NCBI GenBank assembly: GCA_001600695.1
Contig: BCKQ01000002.1
Span: 1,054,001 to 1,118,000, forward strand
Direction of reading: 5' to 3'
Length of the DNA stretch: 64,000 nt
From: Ascoidea asiatica
Lineage: Eukaryota > Ascomycota > Saccharomycetes > Ascoideales > Ascoideaceae
The notes under the pieces are model-generated. The model was not told the DNA's origin and searched no databases. It was given only the letters and a program-made list of their open reading frames with translations. Of the stretch, positions 51,383-60,353 are shown in pieces. Position 1 is the stretch's first letter. Each line of letters starts with the position of its first letter. Made by a program: the position numbers and the translations under genes.

Positions 51383-51496
51383 TAGTCTCTCTCTCTCTCT
51401 CTCTCTTTATATTCTTTTTATAACATCTCTTCTGAATAATAATCTACTTGCAATCCAATAATTGTGTCATAACTTCACTTAAGCCTCAATTGCAAC

Positions 51497-51503
51497 TGAC
51501 TCA
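51497..51503. promoter_or_regulatory. Gcn4 site TGACTCA upstream of GLY1
   Basis: A perfect TGASTCA match 546 bp upstream of the GLY1 start, on the far side of the minisatellite. Confidence 0.55.
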
Positions 51504-51538
51504 TCTTCTAAATGCTTTAAATACAAACAGCAGCAATA

Positions 51539-51612
51539 CCAGTACTACTACCAGTACTACTACCAGTACTACTACCAGTACTACTACCAGTACTACTACC
51601 AGTACTACTGCT
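51539..51612 (+). repeat. 12-bp minisatellite (AGTACTACTACC)n
   Basis: About six copies of AGTACTACTACC run head to tail, the last decaying into CTACTG repeats. It lies between the two Gcn4 sites of the GLY1 promoter. The ORF over it (Thr/Ser repeat) is not called. Confidence 0.9.
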
Positions 51613-51643
51613 ACTGCTACTGCTGTCAGTACAAAAACGGCTG

Positions 51644-51650
51644 TGAGTCA
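51644..51650. promoter_or_regulatory. Gcn4 site TGAGTCA upstream of GLY1
   Basis: A second perfect TGASTCA match 399 bp upstream of the GLY1 start. Confidence 0.6.
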
Positions 51651-52048
51651 CGCGGTTGCTGACTAATCCGGTTCAACTCTTCTCCGTTAAATCCCACAGC
51701 AAAAATTAAAGCTTTATTTCATTACTCGATTCAACTCGACTTTACTCGACTTTTACTCATTTATTCAATTACAAAATGAAAACTATTCAATTATCAATAT
51801 TCTGCAATTATTCATTTCATTTCATTACATTACAACTCATCTCAATTCAATTGAATTTAATTCACTTAATATCTTCATTCAGATATAAATATATTCATAT
51901 TCCTCTTTTTCTTTTTCTTTTTCTTTCGTTTATTCTTCTCTCTTTTCTTCAGTCAACTATTCAATCAATCAATCAATCAATCAATTAATCAATTAATTAA
52001 TTAATTAACTAAGTAACTAATACGTATCTTTAATAATTTTTATCAAAA

Positions 52049-53146
52049 ATGTCTGAAGCTCAATTATATCCAAAAACTCATAAGGAATTTAGAAGTGATA
52101 CTTTCACAGTTCCAACTAAATCTGTACTTAATTCTGCTTTTATTTCAACTCTTGGTGATAGCGTTTATAATGAAGATGATTCAACTATAATGTTAGAAAA
52201 TTATGTTGCAAATTTAGCTGGTAAAGAAAAAGGTTTATTTTGTGTTTCTGGTACTTTATCAAATCAAATTGCTGTAAGAACAAATTTACATCAACCTCCT
52301 CATTCAATATTATGTGATTATAGATCTCATATTTATATTGATGAAGCTGGTGGTTTAGCAACTTTATCTCAAGCTATGGTAACTCCAGTAATACCTTCAA
52401 ATGGTTTATATTTAACTTTAAATGATATTAAAAAAAATGCAATTTTAGAAGATGATATTCATTATGCTTCAACTAAATTAATTAGTCTTGAAAATACAAT
52501 TAATGGTATAATAATTCCAATTGAAGAAATTAAAAAAATTAGTCAATTTTGTAAAGAAAATAATTTAAATTTACATTTAGATGGTGCAAGATTATGGAAT
52601 GCTTCTATAGAAACTGGAATTTCAATTAAAGATTATTGTAAATATTTTGATTCAGTTTCTTTATGTCTTTCAAAATCTTTAGGTGCTCCAATTGGTTCTG
52701 TATTAGTTTCAAATAAAAAATTTATTTTAAAAGCAAATCATTTTAAAAAACAAAATGGTGGTGGTATAAGACAATCTGGAATAATAGCTTCAATGGCTTT
52801 AACTGCTTTAAAAGAAAATTTATCAAAAATTAAAAAATCTCATATTAATGCAAAAAATTTTGAAAAATTTTGTTTAAAAAAAAATATTTTTTTACAATTT
52901 CCAACTTTTACAAATTTTGTTTTTATAGATTTATTAAAAAATAAAATTAAATTATCAAATTTAATTGAAACTGGTAAAAAAAATAATGTTAATTTAATGG
53001 GTAATAGAATTGCTTTTCATTTTCAAATTTCTGATGAAGCAATAGAAAATTTAGAAAAAACTTTACTTGAATGTAAAGAATATGCTATTCAAAATCCTTT
53101 TGATATTGAAGAACCAACAAGAACATATTTAATTGAAACTGAATAA
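52049..53146 (+). CDS. GLY1: Threonine aldolase
   Basis: The 365-residue PLP enzyme matches yeast Gly1: FRSDTFTVPTKSVLNSAF, GDSVYNEDD, FCVSGTLSNQIAVRTNL and HLDGARLWNAS. The PLP-binding lysine is K209 in CLSKSLGAPIGSVL, followed by NGGGIRQSGIIASMA. It cleaves threonine (and allo-threonine) to glycine and acetaldehyde, the main glycine source during growth on glucose in yeast, in the cytosol. Length is close to S. cerevisiae (387). There is no low-complexity insert. Two upstream Gcn4 sites fit control by amino-acid supply. It is convergent with YMR1 across 194 bp. Confidence 0.97.
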   Translation: MSEAQLYPKTHKEFRSDTFTVPTKSVLNSAFISTLGDSVYNEDDSTIMLENYVANLAGKEKGLFCVSGTLSNQIAVRTNLHQPPHSILCDYRSHIYIDEAGGLATLSQAMVTPVIPSNGLYLTLNDIKKNAILEDDIHYASTKLISLENTINGIIIPIEEIKKISQFCKENNLNLHLDGARLWNASIETGISIKDYCKYFDSVSLCLSKSLGAPIGSVLVSNKKFILKANHFKKQNGGGIRQSGIIASMALTALKENLSKIKKSHINAKNFEKFCLKKNIFLQFPTFTNFVFIDLLKNKIKLSNLIETGKKNNVNLMGNRIAFHFQISDEAIENLEKTLLECKEYAIQNPFDIEEPTRTYLIETE

Positions 53147-53340
53147 TTCTTTTATTTTTATTCATCACCTTTTTATTTACTTTCTTTTTTATTTTTATAT
53201 AACTTATTAGATTTTTCAATTATTAGATTTTCCAATTATTAGATTTTCAATTTTTTTTTTTTTTTTCCGTATTTTTTTCTTTCAATATAACTTGTACATA
53301 AGTCAAATTAATATAATCTCTTAATTATTTATTCAATTAT

Positions 53341-56199
53341 CTATTGTATATTTAAATTATCTAAAACATCATTTGTCTGTTCAAGTAAAAGGTTTTGTAA
53401 TTTATCATCTTTTTCAATTTCATTGGTTTCAATACCTTTATTATCTATAAAATCTATTTTTGAAATGTTCATTTTTTTATCGTTGGAATTTTCATTTTTA
53501 TTTTCATTTTCATTTTCATTTTCATTTCCACTTCGATTTTGTTTGTTTATTTCATCATTCAAATATTCTAAACTTTTTGTTCTATCTGGTAATGGAGGTG
53601 TTAATGCAAAAATATTATTTGAACTATTACTTTTATTACCTAATTTTAAAAATTCTTTTGAATTAGAGTCTTGAAATACATCATTCTCTTCATTTCCTAT
53701 TACTTTTTCATTCTGTTTCATTTCATCTTCTTCTTTTAAATTCTGTCTATTATTATCTTTATTATTATTAACATCATTCTCAGAAGTTTTTTTTTCAATC
53801 TCTTTTTCTTTTTCTATAGTATTTGAATTATTTATTGTATTTGAATTTGAAATTGAAGTTGAATTATTTAAATTTTCTAATTCATTATTTGATAAATTAT
53901 TACTACTTGCATTTTTTTTAAAATTATTATTATTTACTTCATTTTTATTTTTTTTTAATTTTGGTGGTAATCCTATTGTTTTTTTTAATAATTTTTGTTT
54001 ATCATATTCACTATTCATTTCTTCATAACTTCTACCAAATACATTATTCCACCATCTAATTTCATCTAAATTTGGTATAATTATATCATCATCATTAATT
54101 TCATTAAAATTTATTGGTTTAATATATTCAAAATTTGTAAATTCAGGTATTCTTGAAAAAAAATAATCCCAAACAGATCTTGTATTTTCATAAATATTAT
54201 TTTCAATTCTTTCTTGTTCATTATCACATAAAAAATTACCATATTGACATGAATAAAGATGATATAATAATCTTCTTAAAAATCTTTCATTAAATTCAAA
54301 TTTTTTTGGATTTTGTCTTAATAATTGAAAAGTACAATCTAAAAATTGATGAAATACAGGACTTGTAAATTTTAAATGTTTTTGTTTTTTAAAATGATTT
54401 GAAACTGATTGAATTGCATTTGCAGCATGATTAATTGAATCTGAATTTGCTATAGCTTCAAAATTAAAATTAAAACCAGAGTTATTGTTATTGTTATTAT
54501 TGTTAATATTATTATTTCCATTTGAATTTGAAACTAGATTTGAAGATGAACTTGAATTTGAATTAGGATCAGAATTATTTATAATACTACTATAATGAGT
54601 ATCTGAATTTTGATTATTATTATTATTATTATTATTGGTGGTGTTATTATTTATATTATTTATATTTATATTATTGTTATTAGTATTAAAGTTATTTAAG
54701 TTTGAATTTAAATTTGAATTTGAAATTCTACCATTATTTACAAATTTTGTTTCAGAAGATAAATGACCAGATCTTTCATTAAATCTATGACCAGCAGCTA
54801 ACCAATCTTTTTCAATTAAAATTGCAAAACCTTTAATAGTTCTAAAATAAGGATCTAAACAAATTTGAGCTAAAGAACAAATTTGAGAAGTTCTATCCCA
54901 ACCATCAGAACAATGAATTAAAGTATGAACATTATTAAAATGAATTGATTTAACAATTAAATCAGTACCATTTAAAATTGTTGAAATATGTTTTAACCAA
55001 TTTGTTTTATCTAAAGAATCTTTTGATAAATTTAAATTTGATAAAATATTTGAATATTTTAATAAATTATTAACTTTATTTAAAGAATCTCTAATGACAT
55101 GAATATTATCAATACCTAAGAAATATTTTTTTGAATTTTTATAATTATCAATAATTTCAGTACCACCACCTAAAGCAGTTTGAGCCATAGCATTAGTTTG
55201 TGGTCTTGCATCAATAATTAAATTTTTTTTTAATTTTTTTTTACTTTTATTATTATTATTATTATTATTATTGTTATTGTTATTGTTATTGTTGAAGCTT
55301 GTATTATTATTATTATTTGATAAATTAATTTGTTGATTTGAATTAAAAATTTCTTCAATTAATTTTTCATCTTGAATTGATCTTGATTGTTTTAAACTTG
55401 TTAAAGGTTGAGAAGATCTTGTAATTGTACAACCATTTTTTTTATGATAATAAGATAATATTGGAATTCTATTTTTTGATCTAAAATTAGAAGAATATTT
55501 AAGTAAATTATCTGAGATTGAAATTGGAATTATGAAATTTTTTGAATAAGTTTTACAAAATTTATAATTTAAATTAATATTTGAAATTCTCCAATTTTTA
55601 TTTAAATTTTGTCTTTTAAATTCATTAATTAAATTAAATAAATTATAATTTATTAATGAATTTTTAAAAAAATTTAATTCAATTGAAATTGGATTATATA
55701 AAAAAGCATATAAATTTTTAATTTTTTTAAGACAAGTTAATTTAATTATTGATTCAAATACATTTTGACAAATTAATTCATTTTTAAAATCAAATGAAAA
55801 ATTTTGAAAATCTTTACAAATTAATTTTATTGAAGAACCTTTATATAAATTTGAAATATTTAAATTTTTTAAAATTTTATCTAAATTATTATTTTTTAAT
55901 AAATTTTTAGGTAAAGTGAATAAATCAATTAATGAAGAACCAAGATTTTTTTCAAGAAAGTTAATCATTGGATAACATATCCAAATTTCTTTTCTTTTTA
56001 AAATTACATTTTTATTTTTATTTGTATTTTTATTTGTATTTGTATTTGTATTTGTATCTGATTGTGATTGAGATTGAGATTGAGATTGTGATTGAACGAA
56101 TATTAAATGATGAGTTGTTAAATGAAGATCACCAATGATTGAATAACCTCTTTTATGTAAGGTAACATTTGAAACATGAGTTACTTTTAAATATTCCAT
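53341..56199 (-). CDS. YMR1: Myotubularin-type phosphatidylinositol 3-phosphatase Ymr1
   Basis: The 952-residue protein starts with a GRAM/PH-like region (YSIIGDLHLTTHHLIFV) followed by myotubularin blocks. These include RIPILSYYHKKNGCTITRSS, DARPQTNAMAQTALGGGTE and LKHISTILNGTDLIV. The active site is HCSDGWDRTSQICSLAQ, with nucleophile Cys near residue 430, then FAILIEKDWLAAGHRF. Ymr1 dephosphorylates PI3P on endosomes and vacuoles. An Asn/Ser insert of about 110 residues follows ETKFVNNGR and splits the phosphatase domain before KKQKHLKFTSPVFHQFLDC. The C-terminal 200 residues are acidic, Asn-rich and unconserved. It is longer than S. cerevisiae Ymr1 (688). No FYVE domain is seen. Confidence 0.95.
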   Translation of the reverse strand: MEYLKVTHVSNVTLHKRGYSIIGDLHLTTHHLIFVQSQSQSQSQSQSDTNTNTNTNKNTNKNKNVILKRKEIWICYPMINFLEKNLGSSLIDLFTLPKNLLKNNNLDKILKNLNISNLYKGSSIKLICKDFQNFSFDFKNELICQNVFESIIKLTCLKKIKNLYAFLYNPISIELNFFKNSLINYNLFNLINEFKRQNLNKNWRISNINLNYKFCKTYSKNFIIPISISDNLLKYSSNFRSKNRIPILSYYHKKNGCTITRSSQPLTSLKQSRSIQDEKLIEEIFNSNQQINLSNNNNNTSFNNNNNNNNNNNNNNNKSKKKLKKNLIIDARPQTNAMAQTALGGGTEIIDNYKNSKKYFLGIDNIHVIRDSLNKVNNLLKYSNILSNLNLSKDSLDKTNWLKHISTILNGTDLIVKSIHFNNVHTLIHCSDGWDRTSQICSLAQICLDPYFRTIKGFAILIEKDWLAAGHRFNERSGHLSSETKFVNNGRISNSNLNSNLNNFNTNNNNININNINNNTTNNNNNNNNQNSDTHYSSIINNSDPNSNSSSSSNLVSNSNGNNNINNNNNNNNSGFNFNFEAIANSDSINHAANAIQSVSNHFKKQKHLKFTSPVFHQFLDCTFQLLRQNPKKFEFNERFLRRLLYHLYSCQYGNFLCDNEQERIENNIYENTRSVWDYFFSRIPEFTNFEYIKPINFNEINDDDIIIPNLDEIRWWNNVFGRSYEEMNSEYDKQKLLKKTIGLPPKLKKNKNEVNNNNFKKNASSNNLSNNELENLNNSTSISNSNTINNSNTIEKEKEIEKKTSENDVNNNKDNNRQNLKEEDEMKQNEKVIGNEENDVFQDSNSKEFLKLGNKSNSSNNIFALTPPLPDRTKSLEYLNDEINKQNRSGNENENENENKNENSNDKKMNISKIDFIDNKGIETNEIEKDDKLQNLLLEQTNDVLDNLNIQ

Positions 56200-56894
56200 T
56201 ATTAACTATTTACTTAATTAGTTTATTAATTGATTAAGTGATTAGTTGTTAAAGATTGAATGAATTGAGGAATGATTATTAGATTACTATATTGGTATAT
56301 GTATATTCATTCTATTGATTATAATCATTATATTAAGTAAGAATACTGAATGATTATAATTCTTATTGATATTCTTTTGATTGATTATTGATTGATTGTT
56401 GATTGATTATTGGATGAATATGATTGATTATTGATTAAATATTTATATCTCTTTATTTATTATTTATTATTTATTATTTATTTATTGATTTGAATACGAA
56501 ATGGAAAAGAAAAGAAAAGAAAAGGAGTGGAGACGGAGAAGGTCTTGTAGCAGAGTGTCTAGTGCAAGAAGAGATTATTTACAGGACATAGTCACCTGAC
56601 TACTTGTCCTTGATCTGAGTCTCGGAAGGTGAGAAAAGAGAAAGAAGAAAAGAGAAGAGAAGAGAAGAAGATGAGATTAGATAAGAACAGTCGATAATGG
56701 TAATAGATAAGGATGGGATAAGGATGGGATAAGGATGGGATAAGGATGGTTGTTTTGCTTCTTGTGGGTATTGTAAAGGGTATTAATATTATATATATAT
56801 AAGTTATATATATTATATATATATAAGTTATATATATTATATGTTATATATATTATATGTAATATATATTATATGTAATATAAATGGTGATTTA
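56200..56894. promoter_or_regulatory. YMR1 upstream region and MOH1 3' region
   Basis: GATTGATTATT repeats occupy 56370-56470. A GC-richer islet lies at 56515-56770, 315-570 bp upstream of YMR1, with GAGAAGA runs and an 11-bp GGATGGGATAA repeat (56712-56748). A dense AT microsatellite with TATATATAAG and TATTATATG units (56783-56881) precedes the MOH1 stop. No gene is supported. Confidence 0.6.
56712..56748 (+). repeat. 11-bp tandem repeat GGATGGGATAA
   Basis: Three full copies and a partial one lie head to tail within the GC-richer islet upstream of YMR1. Confidence 0.85.
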
Positions 56895-57248
56895 TTACAT
56901 ATAAGATTGAATAAAATTTAATCTATTAACTTCTAAAACATATTTACCAATTTTAAAACTTTGATCTTTTTGATCACAATCTAAATATTTCCAACCAATT
57001 CTTTTTTTACATTGATGACAATTTATATCACAAATTAAATAATCACCAGTTATCATTTTTTTTTTTGATTTTTTACCTTCAATAATATTTACAACATTAT
57101 TAATTAAATAAGCTTTACCAGTTGAAGATATATAATTTTTTGAAGATAATAAATTTGAAATTGATAAATGAGTTTGACATTTTCTACAAACATAAGTTTT
57201 TGTTTTTTTATTAATTGGTTCAAGAAATGTAGAATAACGTAATCCCAT
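56895..57248 (-). CDS. MOH1: Yippee-family zinc-binding protein Moh1
   Basis: The 117-residue protein begins MGLRYSTFLEP like yeast Moh1. It has the Yippee zinc ligands C21 and C24 (VCRKCQTHLS) and C77 and C80 (DINCHQCKKRIGWKYL). Between them lie GKAYLINNVVNIIEGK and MITGDYLICD, the conserved core. Yippee domains form a zinc fold like that of the GID-family receptor CRBN and of MIS18. Moh1 itself is linked to stationary-phase survival, and its Yippee relatives in animals associate with the CTLH/GID ligase. It is slightly shorter than S. cerevisiae Moh1 (138) because an N-terminal loop is missing. Confidence 0.95.
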   Translation of the reverse strand: MGLRYSTFLEPINKKTKTYVCRKCQTHLSISNLLSSKNYISSTGKAYLINNVVNIIEGKKSKKKMITGDYLICDINCHQCKKRIGWKYLDCDQKDQSFKIGKYVLEVNRLNFIQSYM

Positions 57249-58232
57249 TATTTTTATAATTATAATATTAGTAATAAATGTATATATATTGTATATAGAA
57301 AAATAGATGAATAATTAAGTGATAATTTAATAAGTTGTAATATAATATAATATAATATAATATAATATAATATAAAATAGATAATTAAAAAGATAGGAAA
57401 TTGAATGAATTTATAAGATTTGAATAATATGAATAATATGAAATGAAATGATACAATACAATAGATATAATAGTTATTGTAGTTATGCAGTAGTGTAACA
57501 CAGTCCAGTAGTTAAGCAGTTAAGTAGTTACTTAGTTACTTAGTTACTTAAGTAGTTAATGACTTCATGATTATTTGCGACAATAACTTTACCGATTGGG
57601 ATTAAGTGATAGTGATAGTGATAGTGATAGTGATTGATTGTTAGTGGTTAAGTACAGATAATTTCTTTTTAACTCGAGTTGCTTGACTCAAGTAGGTTCA
57701 AGAGCACTTTAAATGGAGACTGTCGAAGAAGAGTAAAACAATAAATAAATAAATAATACAAAACCAAAGCAAGGAACTTGAAGATAAAGCTCGTGCAGTG
57801 AAATGAGATGCGTGTGAAGAGAGAAGAGAAGAGAAGAGAAAGAAAGTGAAGGTGAAAGTGAAGGTGAACTGGAACTGGAACTGGAACTGCGTCGCACACG
57901 CAAACTTCTTATTAACCTCTCATTGACCTCTTCTTAATTACTGCTCTGCTGCTCTCGTCCGCTTTAGGAAACTTTATAAAGTCTGCACTCTGCTCATTTG
58001 CATTCCATTCGCTTTCTTGTTTCTTGTTACCCTCGCCACTCGCCACTCGCCACCTTCCACTCAGACCCTCTTTTCCTTACCCTGCCAGACCCCTTCTTGA
58101 TCTCCCTCTCCATCTCCATCTCAGGATCAGGATCAGTATTTGAATATTCAGGTGCAATTTAATGATCTTTATTATAATTACAATCAAACTCAATTTACAA
58201 TAACCACAATCACAATCACAATCACAATCACA
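57249..58232. promoter_or_regulatory. Divergent MOH1-CIA30 promoter region
   Basis: Repeats include (TATAA)n at 57341-57376, (AGTGAT)5 at 57605-57634 and GAAGGTGAAAGTGAAGGT at about 57845. TGACTCA lies at 57684-57690. Bases 57780-58130 are GC-richer; the plus strand is pyrimidine-rich, with CGCCACT repeats at 58035-58052. A (CACAAT)5 array at 58205-58234 runs into the CIA30 start codon. The overlapping ORFs at 57669-57903 are not called. Confidence 0.6.
57605..57634 (+). repeat. (AGTGAT)5 hexamer array
   Basis: Five perfect copies in the divergent MOH1-CIA30 region. Confidence 0.9.
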
Positions 58233-58234
58233 AT
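58205..58234 (+). repeat. (CACAAT)5 array overlapping the CIA30 start codon
   Basis: Five tandem CACAAT units end within the ATG at 58233, so this array forms the immediate 5' leader of the CIA30-family mRNA. Confidence 0.88.
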
Positions 58235-58976
58235 GTTCAAGAAATTATTCAAAGTTCCAGAAACAAAATCAATTGAAACTGTATTAGATTTCTCAAGAGA
58301 AAATGAAATTTCAAAAATTTTAACAAGATCTGATCAAGAAATTGGTGGTTTCTCAACAGTAAATTTTGATATAATAAATAACACCAACAAAACCAAAACC
58401 AAAACCAATAATGAAATTAAAAAAATTGCTCATTTTCATGGTTATTTAAACTTAGATACTCCTGAAAATAATCCTGAAGTAATTCAATCTGGTTATGCAA
58501 TGTTTAGAACAAAAGATTTAAAATCAAATTTTTTTAAAAATCAAAATTATTTAAATTGGTCAACTTTTAATCAATTAGCTATAAAATTAAAAGGTGATTC
58601 AAGAAAATATTTTTTAAATATTCAAGCTGATTCTTCAATGATTACTGATATTTATCAACATAGAATTTATTTAAATAATATTAATAATTGGGAAATAATT
58701 TTTATACCTTTAAATCAATTTGTTTTAACTAATTGGGGTATAATTAAAGATCAAGATTCTTTAGATACTTCTAAAATTAAATCAATTGGTATTGGAATCT
58801 TAGATAGACAATTTGGTCCTTTTAATTTATATATAGATTGGATTAAAGTTATGTCTGGTACTAATGTTATAGATACTGCAATAAATTCAAGACTTCATAA
58901 TAATAATAATAATCAAAATGATAATGATAATGATAATGATAATAAAGATGATGAACTACCAAATCCAATAATCTAA
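58233..58976 (+). CDS. CIA30/NDUFAF1-family protein (complex I intermediate-associated protein 30)
   Basis: The 247-residue product contains a CIA30-type beta-sandwich from about residue 40: DQEIGGFSTVNFDI, then FHGYLNLDTPENN, SGYAMFRTKDLKSNFF, LAIKLKGDSRKYFLNIQADS, WEIIFIPLNQFVLTNWG, IKSIGIGILDRQFGPFNLYI and DWIKV. In animals and filamentous fungi this family helps assemble respiratory complex I in mitochondria. The N-terminus MFKKLFKVPETKS is basic and could serve import. ATG 58233 is used because the frame upstream opens only at TTG and codes the CACAAT repeat. The C-terminus is an Asn/Asp run. Some complex I-lacking fungi keep a CIA30 protein, so a role in complex I is inference. Confidence 0.85.
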   Translation: MFKKLFKVPETKSIETVLDFSRENEISKILTRSDQEIGGFSTVNFDIINNTNKTKTKTNNEIKKIAHFHGYLNLDTPENNPEVIQSGYAMFRTKDLKSNFFKNQNYLNWSTFNQLAIKLKGDSRKYFLNIQADSSMITDIYQHRIYLNNINNWEIIFIPLNQFVLTNWGIIKDQDSLDTSKIKSIGIGILDRQFGPFNLYIDWIKVMSGTNVIDTAINSRLHNNNNNQNDNDNDNDNKDDELPNPII

Positions 58977-59351
58977 TAATTTAATAATTTAATAATTTAA
59001 TAACCTAATAATCTATTCAATAATATTCAATAAATAATACTTATAAATAATACTTATAAATAATACTTCATAATAATAATAAAATTGTAATATATATTAA
59101 AATTATACCAATAATTACGTAACGTCACGTGTCTTTTTTTTTTCTTAAATATATTGAAATTTCATTTGAAACTAGCTTTAAACTGAACAAAATGAAAATA
59201 ACAACAATAACAAAAATAATCAAAAGGGAAACATTAAATCAGTGTAAATGAATTAAAATTTACATATAAATCATTTTATAATAACTTTTTTCTTTTATTA
59301 TTCTTCATAATCTTATCAATTCTTTAATATTTCTCAATTTCTTTTAAAAAA
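58977..59351. promoter_or_regulatory. SNL1 upstream region with composite bZIP/E-box site
   Basis: After AATACTTATAAAT repeats (59030-59070), TTACGTAACGTCACGTG at 59115-59131 combines a TTACGTAA palindrome, ACGTCA and CACGTG in 17 bp. It lies 221-237 bp upstream of SNL1. The rest is AT-rich. Confidence 0.6.
59115..59131. promoter_or_regulatory. Composite TTACGTAA / ACGTCA / CACGTG element upstream of SNL1
   Basis: TTACGTAA (Yap-type) at 59115-59122 and CACGTG (bHLH core) at 59126-59131 overlap an ACGTCA half-site for CRE-type bZIPs at 59122-59127. This is the only GC-containing cluster in an otherwise AT-rich spacer. Confidence 0.5.
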
Positions 59352-60101
59352 ATGAATGTTGTTGAACCTTTACTTATAAAATATCAATCAAAAATTGAAT
59401 CTTATCTTCTTCAAAATTTTAATAATTTATTATTAAATACTTTAAATTTAACTCCAAAATTTATACATAATTTATCAAATCCAATTATTCCAACTACTTT
59501 AATGTTAATCATGGCTTCAACAACTTTTAAATTTTTTAAAAATATTTTAAATTCTTCTACAAAAAATTCTTATTCATATAAAATTAGTAAAAATTCATTA
59601 AAAAATAAAAAAAGAAAAAAAAATAAGAAAAAATTATCTCCTTTAAATCAATCAAAATTAGATTTATCTAATTTAAATGAAAATTTTAGAAATAAAATTT
59701 TCCCAGAAATTACTAAATTTCTTTTAGATTTACATAGTGCTTATAATTATTTTAATAATAAAAAATTTAATAAAGATATTAATTCAGATATTGATTCAGA
59801 AAATGATTTTGAAAATGATTTTGAAAATAATTTAGATAATAAATTAGATAATAATTTAGATAATTTTAATCAAGAAAATTCAAATGATGAAACAATTAAA
59901 AATATTTTAGATAAAGCTTATTATAATTATTTATATTATGATGATATTCTTTTAAAAGAATTATTAAAATTAGATTCTATTCAAACTTTTAATAATGATG
60001 AATTAAGATCTCAAAGAAAATCTCAAATTAAATCTTTACAATCTTTATCTGATCAATTAGATATTATTAAAAAAGAATATAATCTTCATGAATCTGATTA
60101 A
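59352..60101 (+). CDS. SNL1: BAG-domain ribosome-associated membrane protein Snl1
   Basis: The 249-residue protein has a hydrophobic segment near residues 44-62 (IIPTTLMLIMAST), then a strongly basic stretch (KKRKKNKKKLSP, about 82-97). An acidic Asn/Asp insert follows, and a C-terminal BAG domain (about 175-245: YLYYDDILLKELLKLDSIQT, LRSQRKSQIKSLQSLSDQLD). Topology and motif order match yeast Snl1: an N-terminal ER/nuclear-envelope anchor, a lysine-rich ribosome-binding segment, and a BAG domain that exchanges nucleotide on Hsp70 (Ssa). It is longer than S. cerevisiae Snl1 (159) because of a longer N-terminus and a DFENDFENNLDN repeat insert. It is convergent with the following gene. Confidence 0.88.
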   Translation: MNVVEPLLIKYQSKIESYLLQNFNNLLLNTLNLTPKFIHNLSNPIIPTTLMLIMASTTFKFFKNILNSSTKNSYSYKISKNSLKNKKRKKNKKKLSPLNQSKLDLSNLNENFRNKIFPEITKFLLDLHSAYNYFNNKKFNKDINSDIDSENDFENDFENNLDNKLDNNLDNFNQENSNDETIKNILDKAYYNYLYYDDILLKELLKLDSIQTFNNDELRSQRKSQIKSLQSLSDQLDIIKKEYNLHESD

Positions 60102-60353
60102 TTCTCTTAATTGTATTTTATATCAAATTCTTTTTTTTTTTCTCTCTCTCTTTCTACTTATATATATATATATATATATACAATATAATCTTAATATAAT
60201 CTTAATATTATTAAAAATATAAATAAAAATTTATTATAAAAATTTATTATAAAACTTTCCCAAATTAACCCAATAATTAACTACCACTATATTAAACCTC
60301 TAGAATTATTTATATATTTATATCATTATCTATATATATAAATTGTATATAAT

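Larger units (their letters stand above)
51383..52048. promoter_or_regulatory. GLY1 upstream region: two Gcn4 sites flanking a minisatellite
   Basis: A (CT)n run at 51387-51408 follows the YPQ-type gene. TGACTCA (51497-51503) and TGAGTCA (51644-51650) flank a 12-bp minisatellite (51539-51612). The GC-rich patch extends to about 51700. Tetranucleotide TCAA/TTAA repeats lie at 51958-52012, just before GLY1. Confidence 0.7.

Noticed and set aside
51448-51666. 72-codon Thr/Ser-repeat ORF
   Set aside because: It is the translation of the 12-bp minisatellite in the GLY1 promoter.
57669-57903. Overlapping minus-strand ORFs
   Set aside because: Repeats of GTGAAG and GGAACT in the MOH1-CIA30 promoter explain the open frames.
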